A stretch of DNA of 50,523 nt from a virus, in IMG/VR virus record IMGVR_UViG_3300044515_000029, positions 1 to 50,523 of that record; one strand, given 5' to 3'. Position 1 is the first letter of the stretch; the number at the start of each line of letters is the position of its first letter. The translations under genes and the position numbers were made by a program. The notes below the pieces were generated by a model. The model saw nothing but the letters and a program-made list of their open reading frames with translations. It was not told where the DNA came from and made no database searches. Shown here piece by piece: positions 1 through 6,640 of the stretch.

Positions 1-50
1 GTGGACACTGTTCATCGTCGAGCAACGCTGCTGCTGTCAGTGTCTTCTTT

Positions 51-127
51 GCGCCCGTAGCTCAGTTGGATAGAGCGCCTGGCTACGAACCAGGAGGCCG
101 GGAGTTCGAATCTCTCCGGGCGCACCA
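51..127 (+). tRNA. tRNA-Arg (anticodon ACG)
   Basis: A complete 77-nt cloverleaf can be drawn by hand. The acceptor stem GCGCCCG (51-57) pairs with CGGGCGC (117-123), followed by discriminator A and an encoded CCA. The anticodon stem CCTGG/CCAGG encloses loop CTACGAA, giving anticodon ACG (Arg, CGN codons). The T arm contains GTTCGAATC. The 3' 47 nt are duplicated at 48073-48119, so this gene is the phage attachment site and stays intact after integration. Confidence 0.97.
81..127 (+). repeat. attL: 47-bp tRNA 3'-end repeat
   Basis: Bases 81-127 (from the anticodon stem to the CCA end) are identical to 48073-48119. A further GAGCGC at 73-78 is matched by GAGCGC at 48065-48070 after a 2-nt mismatch, so homology continues imperfectly into the D arm. 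Direct repeats of a tRNA 3' end flanking an integrase gene are the classic att signature. The crossover point inside the 47 bp cannot be set from the sequence; the anticodon loop region is the usual place. Confidence 0.93.
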
Positions 128-142
128 CATTTCGCGTTTCGC

Positions 143-170
143 TGTGGGGAAAAACGATAAGTGTGGGGAA
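143..170 (+). repeat. Two 9-bp direct repeats next to attL (possible integrase arm sites)
   Basis: TGTGGGGAA occurs at 143-151 and again at 162-170, 19 bp apart, in the short gap between attL and the integrase stop codon. A related GTGGGGATAA (reverse strand, about 1161-1170) lies just upstream of the integrase start. Short direct repeats flanking the core are typical of tyrosine-recombinase arm-binding sites. That function is inferred from position only. Confidence 0.35.
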
Positions 171-173
171 TAA

Positions 174-1160
174 TCATGATGCGGGCTTCGCTTTTGTCGG
201 CTTGCGGCGATAGAAACGCTTGGTCGTTTCGGTCGATGCGTGACCCAGCCGGTCACGCGCTTCCTCAATGGTATCCGCCTCGTCAGCCGACACGCTGCGC
301 AGGTCGTGGAACGTGAACCATTGGCCTCCAGCTTTGGCGTGCTTGAGCATCAGCCGCCGCCAGTTCTGATAGAACCCGCTTCCCGAGTAGGGCTTGCCGT
401 TACCCTTGCGGATCAAATATTCTCGCGGGATCTGCGGCGACATAGCATCCGAGCGAGCAATCAGCGTCTCGACGGCCGGGCTCATTTCCATGATCAATTC
501 AGCTTCTGTCTTGCCCTGCTGAACGTAGATCCCATCCTTGCGGATATCCGAGCGCTTGAGCTTCAACAGGTCGGCGCGCCGCTGACCAATCATCACCGCC
601 CAGTCGATCGCGAGGCGCATCCGAGGATTCGCCAGTTTCTTGACCATCTCGACCTGCTCCATGGGTACGTACGGCCGCTTGCCAGCCTTCTCGGGAAGCT
701 CGATCCCAGTAACCGGATTGATGGACGCCGCACCCCATCGTTTCGCCTTTTTGTAGACGTGGCCCAGGAGCACGATCTCATGGCGGGCAGCGATCGGCAC
801 CGGCCGACCGTCCTTCGACTTTCTGGCATCCATGTAGGTGTATAGATTGACGGCGGTCACGCTGTCAGGCAGGAAATGGCCCAGTGCTATCTTGAGGCGA
901 TCGAGAGACCTTCCTTCCTCTTTGCGCGTTTTCTCGCTCTTCTTGAGCGCGAGCACTTCGATCCGGTACCGGTCGATCACATCTCCGAGCGTGCGCAGGC
1001 TCCACGTGTTTCCAATCAGCGCGCTGTATTTAGCGAGCGCCTCTCCCAAATCCCTACCCAGCGGAATCCGTGGTTTCTTGCCGTCTCGATAGTAATAGGC
1101 GCCGTGTTCGAGGTAGACCTTCGCCGGTAAGTGCCTGTCAGAGCGCCTATTTCTACCCAT
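174..1160 (-). CDS. int: Tyrosine-recombinase integrase
   Basis: The product (328 aa) catalyses site-specific integration and excision at the tRNA-Arg site 46 bp away. The catalytic domain fills the C-terminal half, with the expected residues: Arg194 (in GQRRADLL), Lys217 (QQGKTEAE), His285 and Arg288 (FHDLRS), His307 (LGHAS) and nucleophile Tyr317 (RFYRRK). The N-terminal 120 or so residues are the arm-binding and core-binding part. Length is normal for phage integrases. The gene reads toward attL and is the last gene of the leftward operon. It overlaps the DUF4224 gene upstream by 8 nt. No missing catalytic residue was seen. Confidence 0.96.
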   Translation of the reverse strand: MGRNRRSDRHLPAKVYLEHGAYYYRDGKKPRIPLGRDLGEALAKYSALIGNTWSLRTLGDVIDRYRIEVLALKKSEKTRKEEGRSLDRLKIALGHFLPDSVTAVNLYTYMDARKSKDGRPVPIAARHEIVLLGHVYKKAKRWGAASINPVTGIELPEKAGKRPYVPMEQVEMVKKLANPRMRLAIDWAVMIGQRRADLLKLKRSDIRKDGIYVQQGKTEAELIMEMSPAVETLIARSDAMSPQIPREYLIRKGNGKPYSGSGFYQNWRRLMLKHAKAGGQWFTFHDLRSVSADEADTIEEARDRLGHASTETTKRFYRRKPTKAKPAS

Positions 1161-1359
1161 TTATCCCCACCAAATTAACTTCTTGCGATCGCGCTGCCCG
1201 ACCGCCCACCATGTGCCGGTTGAACTCGGCAATGGCTACGACCGGCTTGTCGATGCCGCTTACAGTGAACTTCCAGCCGTGTTTTCGCAACCAGCGTATC
1301 TGCGCGGATGCTCGGGTGAAGCCGGTCACTTCAACAAGATCGGACGGCGATAGGATCAT
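1153..1359 (-). CDS. DUF4224-type small protein next to integrase
   Basis: This is a 68-aa protein starting MILSPSDLVEVTGF at the ATG complementary to 1357-1359; the reading frame extends further upstream but that part looks non-coding. The pattern (start near a Leu/Ser turn, LVEVTG, then QIRWLRKHGW) matches my recollection of DUF4224 proteins, which commonly sit beside phage integrases. A role in directing excision is often suspected for such neighbours but is not shown. It overlaps int by 8 nt, so the two are translated from one message. Confidence 0.7.
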   Translation of the reverse strand: MILSPSDLVEVTGFTRASAQIRWLRKHGWKFTVSGIDKPVVAIAEFNRHMVGGRAARSQEVNLVGING

Positions 1360-1387
1360 ACGGCCGCCTTTTTGACGGTCACCAACT

Positions 1388-1552
1388 TCATGCCGTCTCC
1401 CGCTTGCTCGTGAGATGCCATTGACGACAGCCTGGGCATTTGTACGTTGTAAGCTCAATGCCGCGGGCACGGCCGCCGACCGCCGCCGCTTCCTTCGCGC
1501 GCTTCTGCGTGCTATAGGGACGCTTCAACGGCCTCGGGCATTCGCGGCTCAT
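1388..1552 (-). CDS. Small zinc-ribbon-like phage protein (54 aa)
   Basis: A short gene reads MSRECPRPLKRPYSTQKRA at its start and ends with TYKCPGCRQWHLTSK and a few more residues. The Cys-x2-Cys plus a nearby His (CPGCRQWHL) suggests a half zinc knuckle. It starts at an ATG that overlaps the upstream stop as ATGA (1549-1552) and ends 28 nt before the DUF4224 start, which fits a translationally coupled operon member. Similar tiny basic proteins with a C-x2-C-x3-H-L-T motif occur in many proteobacterial phages. Function unknown. Confidence 0.65.
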   Translation of the reverse strand: MSRECPRPLKRPYSTQKRAKEAAAVGGRARGIELTTYKCPGCRQWHLTSKRETA

Positions 1553-1770
1553 GGCACGACCTCGACCGCATGAACGGCCGTCGTTTGCTCAATCGGGAAG
1601 CCCTCGAACGTGCGGGCGGCGCCTATCAACGAGAAAACGCGAAAGGCTTCCGGCTCTGACATTAGGTGTCTTAAAAATACCGGGTGCATTTTCAGGGCCA
1701 AAGGAAACCGCTGCTTTTCCCGGTAATGCTTGAATATCAAGCTTCGGGTGTAGTCGGCGCGCGGGCTCAT
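1549..1770 (-). CDS. Hypothetical phage protein (73 aa)
   Basis: Translation from the ATG at 1770 gives MSPRADYTRSLIFKHYREKQ and ends AVEVVP. This start overlaps the stop of the upstream Lar-like gene (1767) and the stop overlaps the next start, so it sits in the coupled chain. The segment LALKMHPVFLRHL and a short beta-like C terminus give no recognised domain. A longer in-frame extension to 1854 exists but would overlap the neighbour heavily and is disfavoured. Confidence 0.55.
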   Translation of the reverse strand: MSPRADYTRSLIFKHYREKQRFPLALKMHPVFLRHLMSEPEAFRVFSLIGAARTFEGFPIEQTTAVHAVEVVP

Positions 1771-2093
1771 AGATCGCGCCTCGGGTACCGGCAGCGCCCC
1801 TCGGCGTAGTTCACGTCGTAGAGATCCTTGTGCCGCTGTCCGCGGACGTTCCAATTATCGACGGCGTTAAATTCGATCTCGGCTATTTCAGTAAACCAGC
1901 AGCAGATTCCCTCTGCCTCGGGACCATCGGCTCCGCACTCGTGACAGAACACCCACGCGCTGACAAAGACGCCATCGTCCGACGGCAGAGGCGCCGGCAT
2001 GTTGACCCATTCGACCCGCTTCTCATCGAGCCATTTTGCAATCAGCGAGGGCGGCCCGCCGCAAAAAGGGCAGGGAAGTAGGGTGACGCTCAC
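1767..2093 (-). CDS. Lar-like (restriction alleviation family) zinc protein
   Basis: Starting from the GTG at 2093 (GTGA overlap with the gene before it), the 108-aa product begins MSVTLLPCPFCGGPPSL. LLPCPFCGG is the hallmark opening of the Lar/restriction-alleviation family; a second pair, FCHECGADG, completes a zinc ribbon, and the tail ends with a WN-type aromatic motif. Rac prophage Lar modulates type I restriction. Here the gene lies in the same operon as a DNA methyltransferase, so a role in protecting phage DNA is plausible, although many proteins of this Pfam family are uncharacterised. Confidence 0.65.
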   Translation of the reverse strand: MSVTLLPCPFCGGPPSLIAKWLDEKRVEWVNMPAPLPSDDGVFVSAWVFCHECGADGPEAEGICCWFTEIAEIEFNAVDNWNVRGQRHKDLYDVNYAEGRCRYPRRDL

Positions 2094-2272
2094 TTCGCTA
2101 CCTCGAATTCGCGCCGCTCGCTGTATAGCTTGTTTCCGCCAGCATCGAAAAACGTGACGAGCGCATCCCAGTGAGGCGCGAGCCGAATGTCTGATATCTC
2201 CCAAGTCTTTGGCGTAGGCCAAGATCCTTCATGCTTGGAAGACAGTTGGACCAATTCTTCGCTGCCTCTCAC
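2090..2272 (-). CDS. Hypothetical phage protein (60 aa)
   Basis: A GTG start at 2272 forms a GTGA overlap with the upstream stop, and its own stop overlaps the next gene in the same way. The short product (MRGSEELVQLSSKHEGSW to the end REFEVAK) is acidic/basic mixed, with a beta-strand-rich second half (WDALVTFFDAGGNKLY). No family recognised. Support comes mainly from the perfect start/stop coupling. Confidence 0.5.
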   Translation of the reverse strand: MRGSEELVQLSSKHEGSWPTPKTWEISDIRLAPHWDALVTFFDAGGNKLYSERREFEVAK

Positions 2273-2541
2273 TTCGCGAACTCCACCACCGCACCAAACG
2301 GTAACTGCAACGCGTTAAAAGCTACGTCTGGCGGGAATTCGACCGTAACCCGCACTCGGTCACCCTTGCACTTGCGAACGGCGCAAATCGCTCCGCGTAA
2401 GCCTCCGTCGCCGTGCGCTGCAATCCGGCATTTAGGCGAGCAGAACTTTTGATGCGGCCGCCCGGGCGTGAATTCTTTCGAGCAGTGCGGGCAGACCGGC
2501 CGCGGCCCTAGAATTACTTTCAGATCTTGACTCAGGCTCAT
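2269..2541 (-). CDS. Zinc-finger phage protein (90 aa)
   Basis: Translation from the ATG at 2541 gives MSLSQDLKVILGPRPVCPHC. The motif CPHCSKEFTP followed by QKFCSPKCR forms a treble-clef or zinc-ribbon-like set (Cys-x2-Cys ... Cys-x3-Cys). The C-terminal half is beta-rich (RVRVTVEFPPD, GAVVEFAK). The in-frame extension to 2595 lacks a good start context. It sits 2 nt after the stop of the 59-aa gene upstream. Function unknown; nucleic-acid binding is a guess from the zinc ribbon. Confidence 0.6.
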   Translation of the reverse strand: MSLSQDLKVILGPRPVCPHCSKEFTPGRPHQKFCSPKCRIAAHGDGGLRGAICAVRKCKGDRVRVTVEFPPDVAFNALQLPFGAVVEFAK

Positions 2542-2543
2542 CT

Positions 2544-2723
2544 CTAAAACCCCTCGAATTCTGTCAGCGCTTCTACTTCGTCTTGAGTCATCCAAACGTC
2601 CTCAATCTCGTACTCGGTTTCGCCATCGGCGGTCATGTCGGGAACGTCGCGCGGCTCGCAGATACACACCGGGCCTCGCGTGCCCTTGATTTTTACCCTG
2701 ACGTAGCGCTGTTTTTGCTGCAT
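2544..2723 (-). CDS. Small acidic hypothetical protein (59 aa)
   Basis: The reading frame starts at the ATG complementary to 2721-2723 with MQQKQRYVRVKIKGTRGP and ends EALTEFEGF. The first third is basic and beta-like; the remainder is strongly acidic (DMTADGETEYEIED). It fills exactly the gap between its neighbours, ending 2 nt before the next start, which supports it as a real gene. No family recognised. Confidence 0.55.
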   Translation of the reverse strand: MQQKQRYVRVKIKGTRGPVCICEPRDVPDMTADGETEYEIEDVWMTQDEVEALTEFEGF

Positions 2724-2749
2724 GTACGGCAGTTCGTTACGGACTGCGG

Positions 2750-2998
2750 TTATGGCTTGCGATCCGTTGCGGCATCAGACTGAGAGCAAGTGCAAGCCAC
2801 CAACCCGCCCCCGGTTTTTGTGACTTCACATTCGGGACCGTGGACGCGCCGACAGCTTTTGCACCACGCGGTTTTAGGCGTGCCGCGCGAGGCGGGAAAA
2901 TGCGCGTAGTGCCCGCAAACCAACTCGAAACAATTCGTAGCGCCGCCCCGATTGCGATGGGCTAGGTTAGGAAGCGCCCGCTTAACGGCGACTTTCAT
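2750..2998 (-). CDS. Cysteine-rich hypothetical protein (82 aa)
   Basis: The start ATG at 2998 shares a base with the upstream stop (TGATG junction). The product opens MKVAVKRALPNLAHRNRG and carries three Cys clusters: ELVCGHY, WCKSCRR and the C-terminal ACTCSQ, enough ligands for one or two zinc ions. The basic N terminus and Cys pairs suggest nucleic-acid contact, but no family is recognised. Confidence 0.55.
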   Translation of the reverse strand: MKVAVKRALPNLAHRNRGGATNCFELVCGHYAHFPASRGTPKTAWCKSCRRVHGPECEVTKTGGGLVACTCSQSDAATDRKP

Positions 2999-3222
2999 CA
3001 CGTGACAGTTCCTCCGCTGGCAGGAGAGGCGGCAACCGCAACCATGTGCACGTGATAAGGCGCTATTGCGCATTCAGGAAACGGGCACTTGAACGGCTTG
3101 GACCGCTCCGCATCCTCCAAGGCCAGTTGTATCAGACGCGACTGGACTATCTGCAAACACTCCCGCTCATTCGTAAGCAATTCGGTGAGCAGCGCTTCGA
3201 TGCGTTTAAGTCTTTTGAACAT
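2998..3222 (-). CDS. Hypothetical helical protein (74 aa)
   Basis: I prefer the ATG at 3222, preceded by GGAG six bases upstream; this gives MFKRLKRIEALLTELLTNER and a 17-nt overlap with the upstream gene. The first 40 residues form an amphipathic helix, followed by FKCPFPECAIAPYHVHM, a Cys/His cluster that could bind zinc. Alternative start: ATG at 3234. Function unknown. Confidence 0.5.
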   Translation of the reverse strand: MFKRLKRIEALLTELLTNERECLQIVQSRLIQLALEDAERSKPFKCPFPECAIAPYHVHMVAVAASPASGGTVT

Positions 3223-3463
3223 CAACCTCTCCATCGACAGCAGCGCGATCTCGAGAGGCGCGAAAAACACGCTCCCGCCACTCGCGCGGGACAAGAACAA
3301 AACCAGCGTCCGCAATCTTCTTGGATGCCTCGGGGCCAAGCGCGGTAACTAGATCGTCATGGGTCATGATGATGCCGCCGCCGGCAAGTACCGACTCCAT
3401 GCCGCCATTGTCCCAAGCGGCGCGGTTCGCTTCGCGCTGCACGAATGGGTCGTTTTCGATCAT
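3206..3463 (-). CDS. Hypothetical phage protein (85 aa)
   Basis: The 85-aa product starts MIENDPFVQREANRAAWDNG and includes GGGIIMTHDDLVTALGPEA. The start overlaps the upstream DUF4031 gene's stop (3460). No domain recognised. The glycine-rich turn followed by a helical LVTALGPEASKKIAD segment looks like a normal small soluble protein. Confidence 0.55.
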   Translation of the reverse strand: MIENDPFVQREANRAAWDNGGMESVLAGGGIIMTHDDLVTALGPEASKKIADAGFVLVPREWRERVFRASRDRAAVDGEVDVQKT

Positions 3464-3759
3464 TGCTTCTCTCCTGTTTCGGCTTTTCCATCGTTCGATG
3501 AACCTCTGCGGATTCTCTTCATGTGCTGCGCCAGTTCGCGCATCGTGACCGACACCGCGCCGGCCTCAATGGCAAGGGCCCGCTTCGATTGCGCGATGTC
3601 GTAATGCGGGAAGCTCGCGGGCGGGGACGCTTGTAACCATTTTCGAGCAATGCCGATTTTGCCGGCAATCGCGTGCAGCTCGGGCAGCGTGTCGGCGATC
3701 ATGTGACACATGAGCATCCGGCCGAACGGGTTGCGGGCCTGGTCGACGTAGACGCTCAT
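3460..3759 (-). CDS. DUF4031 domain protein
   Basis: From the ATG at 3759 the protein (99 aa) begins MSVYVDQARNPFGRMLMCHM, the typical DUF4031 opening: a VYVD strand, then MxxCHMIAD and LHAIAGKIG. The middle SFPHYDIAQSKRALAIEAGA is also characteristic. The family is found in phages and bacteria and has no agreed function. The start overlaps the methyltransferase stop as ATGA. The C-terminal 20 residues are charged and probably flexible. Confidence 0.8.
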   Translation of the reverse strand: MSVYVDQARNPFGRMLMCHMIADTLPELHAIAGKIGIARKWLQASPPASFPHYDIAQSKRALAIEAGAVSVTMRELAQHMKRIRRGSSNDGKAETGEKQ

Positions 3760-5390
3760 GCAACCTCCGCGGCCGCGATCCTGCCGGCGAAGTTCGCGCG
3801 CACCATGGCGCATGACATGACTCGGCAGACGCTGTTTCCGGCCATCCGCACCTGTGCCGTCTTTGATAGGTGCTTGCCGTTGATGATCGGGTCGATTTTG
3901 TAATCCGGAGGGAAGCTCTGCGCGTTGAACAGTTCGCGCGGGGTCAGCATCCGCATCCCGATATCGGCGATGTAGTATTTGTCGCCCATGACGGTTACCA
4001 GGCCAAATCGGTCTTTTGTCGTGACCGTCCCGAGCGGAATTTCTAGGCGAGGATTTTGGTCCGTCCCATAATACTTAAGCAGAAAGGCGTGGACTAAGGC
4101 GTGATGGTCAACAGAAGTTATGGTGCTCATGGGTTCGCTCGGATGCAGGCCCGGTCGTTGACCGTTGTCCCCGTAGTGCTTTGCGATGAATGCGGCGACC
4201 ACTCCGTGCTTGACGCCGCCGGCTACTGCGGTTCCGAGTGGCTTCTGCAGGTCAAGCGTGCGCGGCGCTTGGCCGTTCCGCTCGCCGTATCCGGTCTGAA
4301 TCAGCGTAGGCGCTATAAGGGCGAGCTCGCCGCGGTGGGCGCCCGTAATCGTCGGCAGCGGCTCAGCGGTAGAGTGCGCGCGGCGGTCTCCGTGATGGGT
4401 CAGCGGCGCAATGATTGGCGATACCAGGCAGAACTTTGGATCGGCGGTTTGCGTCGGCAGCGGGTCAGTCAACTGAGACGCACGCGACTCATTGCCCTTG
4501 AGCCCATGGAACGCCGATATGATCGGGGTTACTAGGGCGTGGTGTAAGCCTCCCGCGCTCACCGTGCTTAATGGTTCCTCGACCGGCTTCGCGCTGGCGT
4601 CAACGTGGGCCGTGTCCGTGCCGCGCATGGTGACAATGAACGGCTTGGGATTGTTGACCACGTAGCGCGTGATCCCTCGGGCGATCCGGCGCAACGTCGC
4701 ATCGGCCAGCGGCTTGCTGCGCTCGAATATGGACGGGCAGGGGATTGACCAGTCGATGCAGTCGGCCGCGGTCACGTAAGGTAGCAGCCCAGGTCCGTGC
4801 GTCTCCTCTGGCCATACGATCGGCCGGCCATCGCAGCGAGCGATGATGTATAGGCGTTTGCGAGTCGTGCCGGCGCCATACTTGGCAGCCACCAGCTCGC
4901 GCATGTCGAGTTCGTAGCCGAGGTTTTGGAGCATCTTGCACCAGCGACGAAAGGTGAAGCCCTTGCGGATATTGCAAGGCGTTCCGTCTTCGAGCAGCGG
5001 CCCCCATGTAGCGAACTCGCTGACGTTTTCGAGCATGATGATGCGAGGCCGCACGGCCTTTGCCCATTTAACGACGACCCAGGCCAGGCCGCGCACGCGC
5101 TTCGACACAGGCTTTCCGCCTTTCGCTCGAGAGAAGTGCTTGCAGTCGGGAGAGAACCATCCCAAGCCCACGGGACGGCCTTGCGTGACCTCCAGAGGAT
5201 CGGCCTCCCACGCGTCTTTGCAATAGTGCTTCGTGCGCGGATGATTCGCTGCGTGCATCGCAACCGCTTCGGGGTCGTGATTGAGCGCGATGTCGATCGG
5301 TCTACCGATCGCCTCTTCAATTCCGGTACTCGCACCGCCGCCGCCGGCAAAGTAGTCGATTACCAATTCGTTCGGATCTAAATCAATCAT
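3756..5390 (-). CDS. Phage DNA cytosine-5 methyltransferase
   Basis: The 544-aa protein is predicted to methylate cytosine C5 in DNA using SAM. Motif I is DYFAGGGGAS (residues 12-21); the catalytic loop is SPDCKHFSRAK with nucleophile Cys83; motif VI is ENV (121-123); motif VIII is TRKRLYI (around 176-182); motif X is near the C terminus (MAGNSVCRV). The usual PPC is PDC here, a form seen in a phage subfamily. Between residues about 260 and 480 the target-recognition region carries four or five degenerate repeats with cores such as PLPTITGAHRG and ALVHAF, longer than in ordinary M.HhaI-like enzymes. No cognate endonuclease is nearby, so it probably protects phage DNA or marks the host genome. 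Confidence 0.92.
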   Translation of the reverse strand: MIDLDPNELVIDYFAGGGGASTGIEEAIGRPIDIALNHDPEAVAMHAANHPRTKHYCKDAWEADPLEVTQGRPVGLGWFSPDCKHFSRAKGGKPVSKRVRGLAWVVVKWAKAVRPRIIMLENVSEFATWGPLLEDGTPCNIRKGFTFRRWCKMLQNLGYELDMRELVAAKYGAGTTRKRLYIIARCDGRPIVWPEETHGPGLLPYVTAADCIDWSIPCPSIFERSKPLADATLRRIARGITRYVVNNPKPFIVTMRGTDTAHVDASAKPVEEPLSTVSAGGLHHALVTPIISAFHGLKGNESRASQLTDPLPTQTADPKFCLVSPIIAPLTHHGDRRAHSTAEPLPTITGAHRGELALIAPTLIQTGYGERNGQAPRTLDLQKPLGTAVAGGVKHGVVAAFIAKHYGDNGQRPGLHPSEPMSTITSVDHHALVHAFLLKYYGTDQNPRLEIPLGTVTTKDRFGLVTVMGDKYYIADIGMRMLTPRELFNAQSFPPDYKIDPIINGKHLSKTAQVRMAGNSVCRVMSCAMVRANFAGRIAAAEVA

Positions 5391-5713
5391 GCTTCAATCT
5401 CCCGGCCCGATTTAGTGCGCAAGGTCACGTTGCGCAGTCGAAGCCTCAAATGAATTGTTTCGAGAACAGCCTCGGCGTGTGCCTGTCGAATCTGTTCTCG
5501 CGTCCAGCCTGGAAGGTCGGCGCGGCCGTCGACAACGTCATGGCAAGCGCTGCATCCGTTCGCCGTGAAAATGTCGTGCGGCTTGATGCTCGCGCCCGCG
5601 CCTAGCCTTTGGCTGCGGTAGTGCGCCCCGACGGTTGTCTCAATCTGAGAGTTGCAGCACGGTAGGCGAATCGTGCAGTGCGCGTTGCGCGCAAACTCGG
5701 TTAAGTAGCTCAT
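5387..5713 (-). CDS. DUF1364 / YbcO-like putative nuclease
   Basis: The product (108 aa) starts MSYLTEFARNAHCTIRLPCC, with conserved TTVGAHYR and GCSACHDVVDGR. This is the arrangement of the DUF1364 family (E. coli DLP12 YbcO), which has an HNH-like zinc fold and is usually found in the nin-type region beside recombination genes. It follows NinB here with an overlap. A nuclease role in recombination intermediates is likely, but no catalytic test is implied. Confidence 0.85.
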   Translation of the reverse strand: MSYLTEFARNAHCTIRLPCCNSQIETTVGAHYRSQRLGAGASIKPHDIFTANGCSACHDVVDGRADLPGWTREQIRQAHAEAVLETIHLRLRLRNVTLRTKSGREIEA

Positions 5714-6162
5714 GCCGCTTTGTCCTGCTGTTCCTCGTCGGCCGCCTCGATATCGCGGCGATAGTTCTGATCGGGATCGGGAATGACGATCCCGTGTTCA
5801 GCCATGCGCCGCTGAATGAACGCGATGTATTCCATGAACTCGAACTTGCTCAGCTTCGAGCTGCGGCGCACGGGGCGCATGCGCTTCTTTCCAAAGCCCT
5901 CCATGATCTCCCATCCGAAATGCTCGCCCAGGCAGTAGTCGTGTATGTCGTCGGATTCCCATCCCTGCAGGTGCTTGGCGATCGTCGGGTAGACGACACC
6001 CCACAGATAGGCGTTCTGCGCGAGGCTCCGCGTTGACTTGTGCTGATGCACTTCAACGCGGAACCCCTCGACCATCGGCAAATCTTCGAGCGCGTCGACC
6101 ACCGCGCAGATCTGCTGATCGCGCGCTCGAAGTTTTGGAAGGATGAAAGTGTGGACGGGCAT
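5710..6162 (-). CDS. ninB: NinB-family recombination protein
   Basis: The 150-aa protein contains RSLAQNAYLWGVVYPTIAKH and the later helical SKLSKFEFMEYIAFIQRRMA, hallmarks of lambda NinB (Orf), a single-strand DNA-binding mediator that helps load annealing proteins onto SSB-coated DNA. Its place beside SSB, a YqaJ exonuclease and an ERF protein supports this. The start ATG at 6162 lies 38 nt downstream of the SSB stop, one of the few real gaps in this operon. Confidence 0.87.
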   Translation of the reverse strand: MPVHTFILPKLRARDQQICAVVDALEDLPMVEGFRVEVHQHKSTRSLAQNAYLWGVVYPTIAKHLQGWESDDIHDYCLGEHFGWEIMEGFGKKRMRPVRRSSKLSKFEFMEYIAFIQRRMAEHGIVIPDPDQNYRRDIEAADEEQQDKAA

Positions 6163-6199
6163 TTACTGGCTCACTTGAGGCATGTTTTTAAAGTGGTTG

Positions 6200-6640
6200 T
6201 CACGCACCCACCCGGTTAAAAGGAAAGTCGTCATCGAAGTCGATGCTGTCGGATTTCTGGCTGGGCGTACTCGCTGGCGCGTCTCCCCACTGCCGCGGCC
6301 TGTCGCTCTTGCCAGCCGGCGCCGAGTGCTCGCCGTTCCGCTTGCCGAGCAGTGTCACGCGCTGCACGTTGAGCGACAGCTCTGCGCCTGTTTCGCCGTC
6401 GCCATTTTTGTAGGTGCGCAGATCGACGTCGCCGGAGACGCTTACGGCCTGGCCCTTGTTCAGATACGGCGCGAGCTTTTCAGCGCGCTCGCCCCACAGC
6501 GCGCAGCCGACCCACAGGGTTTTTTTCTTGTCACCCCATCCGATCGTTACGCCGACGCTGAAATTTACGACATCGGTCCCGCCAGCGTTGCGAAGCTCCG
6601 CGTCCCGGCCCAGGTAGCCGGCAAATGTTCCTGTATTCAT
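6200..6640 (-). CDS. ssb: Single-stranded DNA-binding protein
   Basis: From the ATG at 6640 (ATGA overlap with the upstream gene), the 146-aa protein begins MNTGTFAGYLGRDAELRNAG, the standard OB-fold opening of SSB, followed by FSVGVTIGW and LWVGCALWGERAEKLAPYL. A flexible linker ends in the acidic tip DFDDDFPF, the partner-binding tail of bacterial SSBs. It coats single-stranded DNA during phage replication and recombination. Confidence 0.95.
   Translation of the reverse strand: MNTGTFAGYLGRDAELRNAGGTDVVNFSVGVTIGWGDKKKTLWVGCALWGERAEKLAPYLNKGQAVSVSGDVDLRTYKNGDGETGAELSLNVQRVTLLGKRNGEHSAPAGKSDRPRQWGDAPASTPSQKSDSIDFDDDFPFNRVGA

Noticed and set aside
83-268. Small minus-strand ORF across the tRNA
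   Set aside because: It reads tRNA antisense (a frequent false ORF ending in RDSNSRPPGS) and overlaps the integrase 3' end.
240-845. 201-codon plus-strand frame opposite the integrase
   Set aside because: Antisense shadow of a well-supported integrase; no ribosome site or family.
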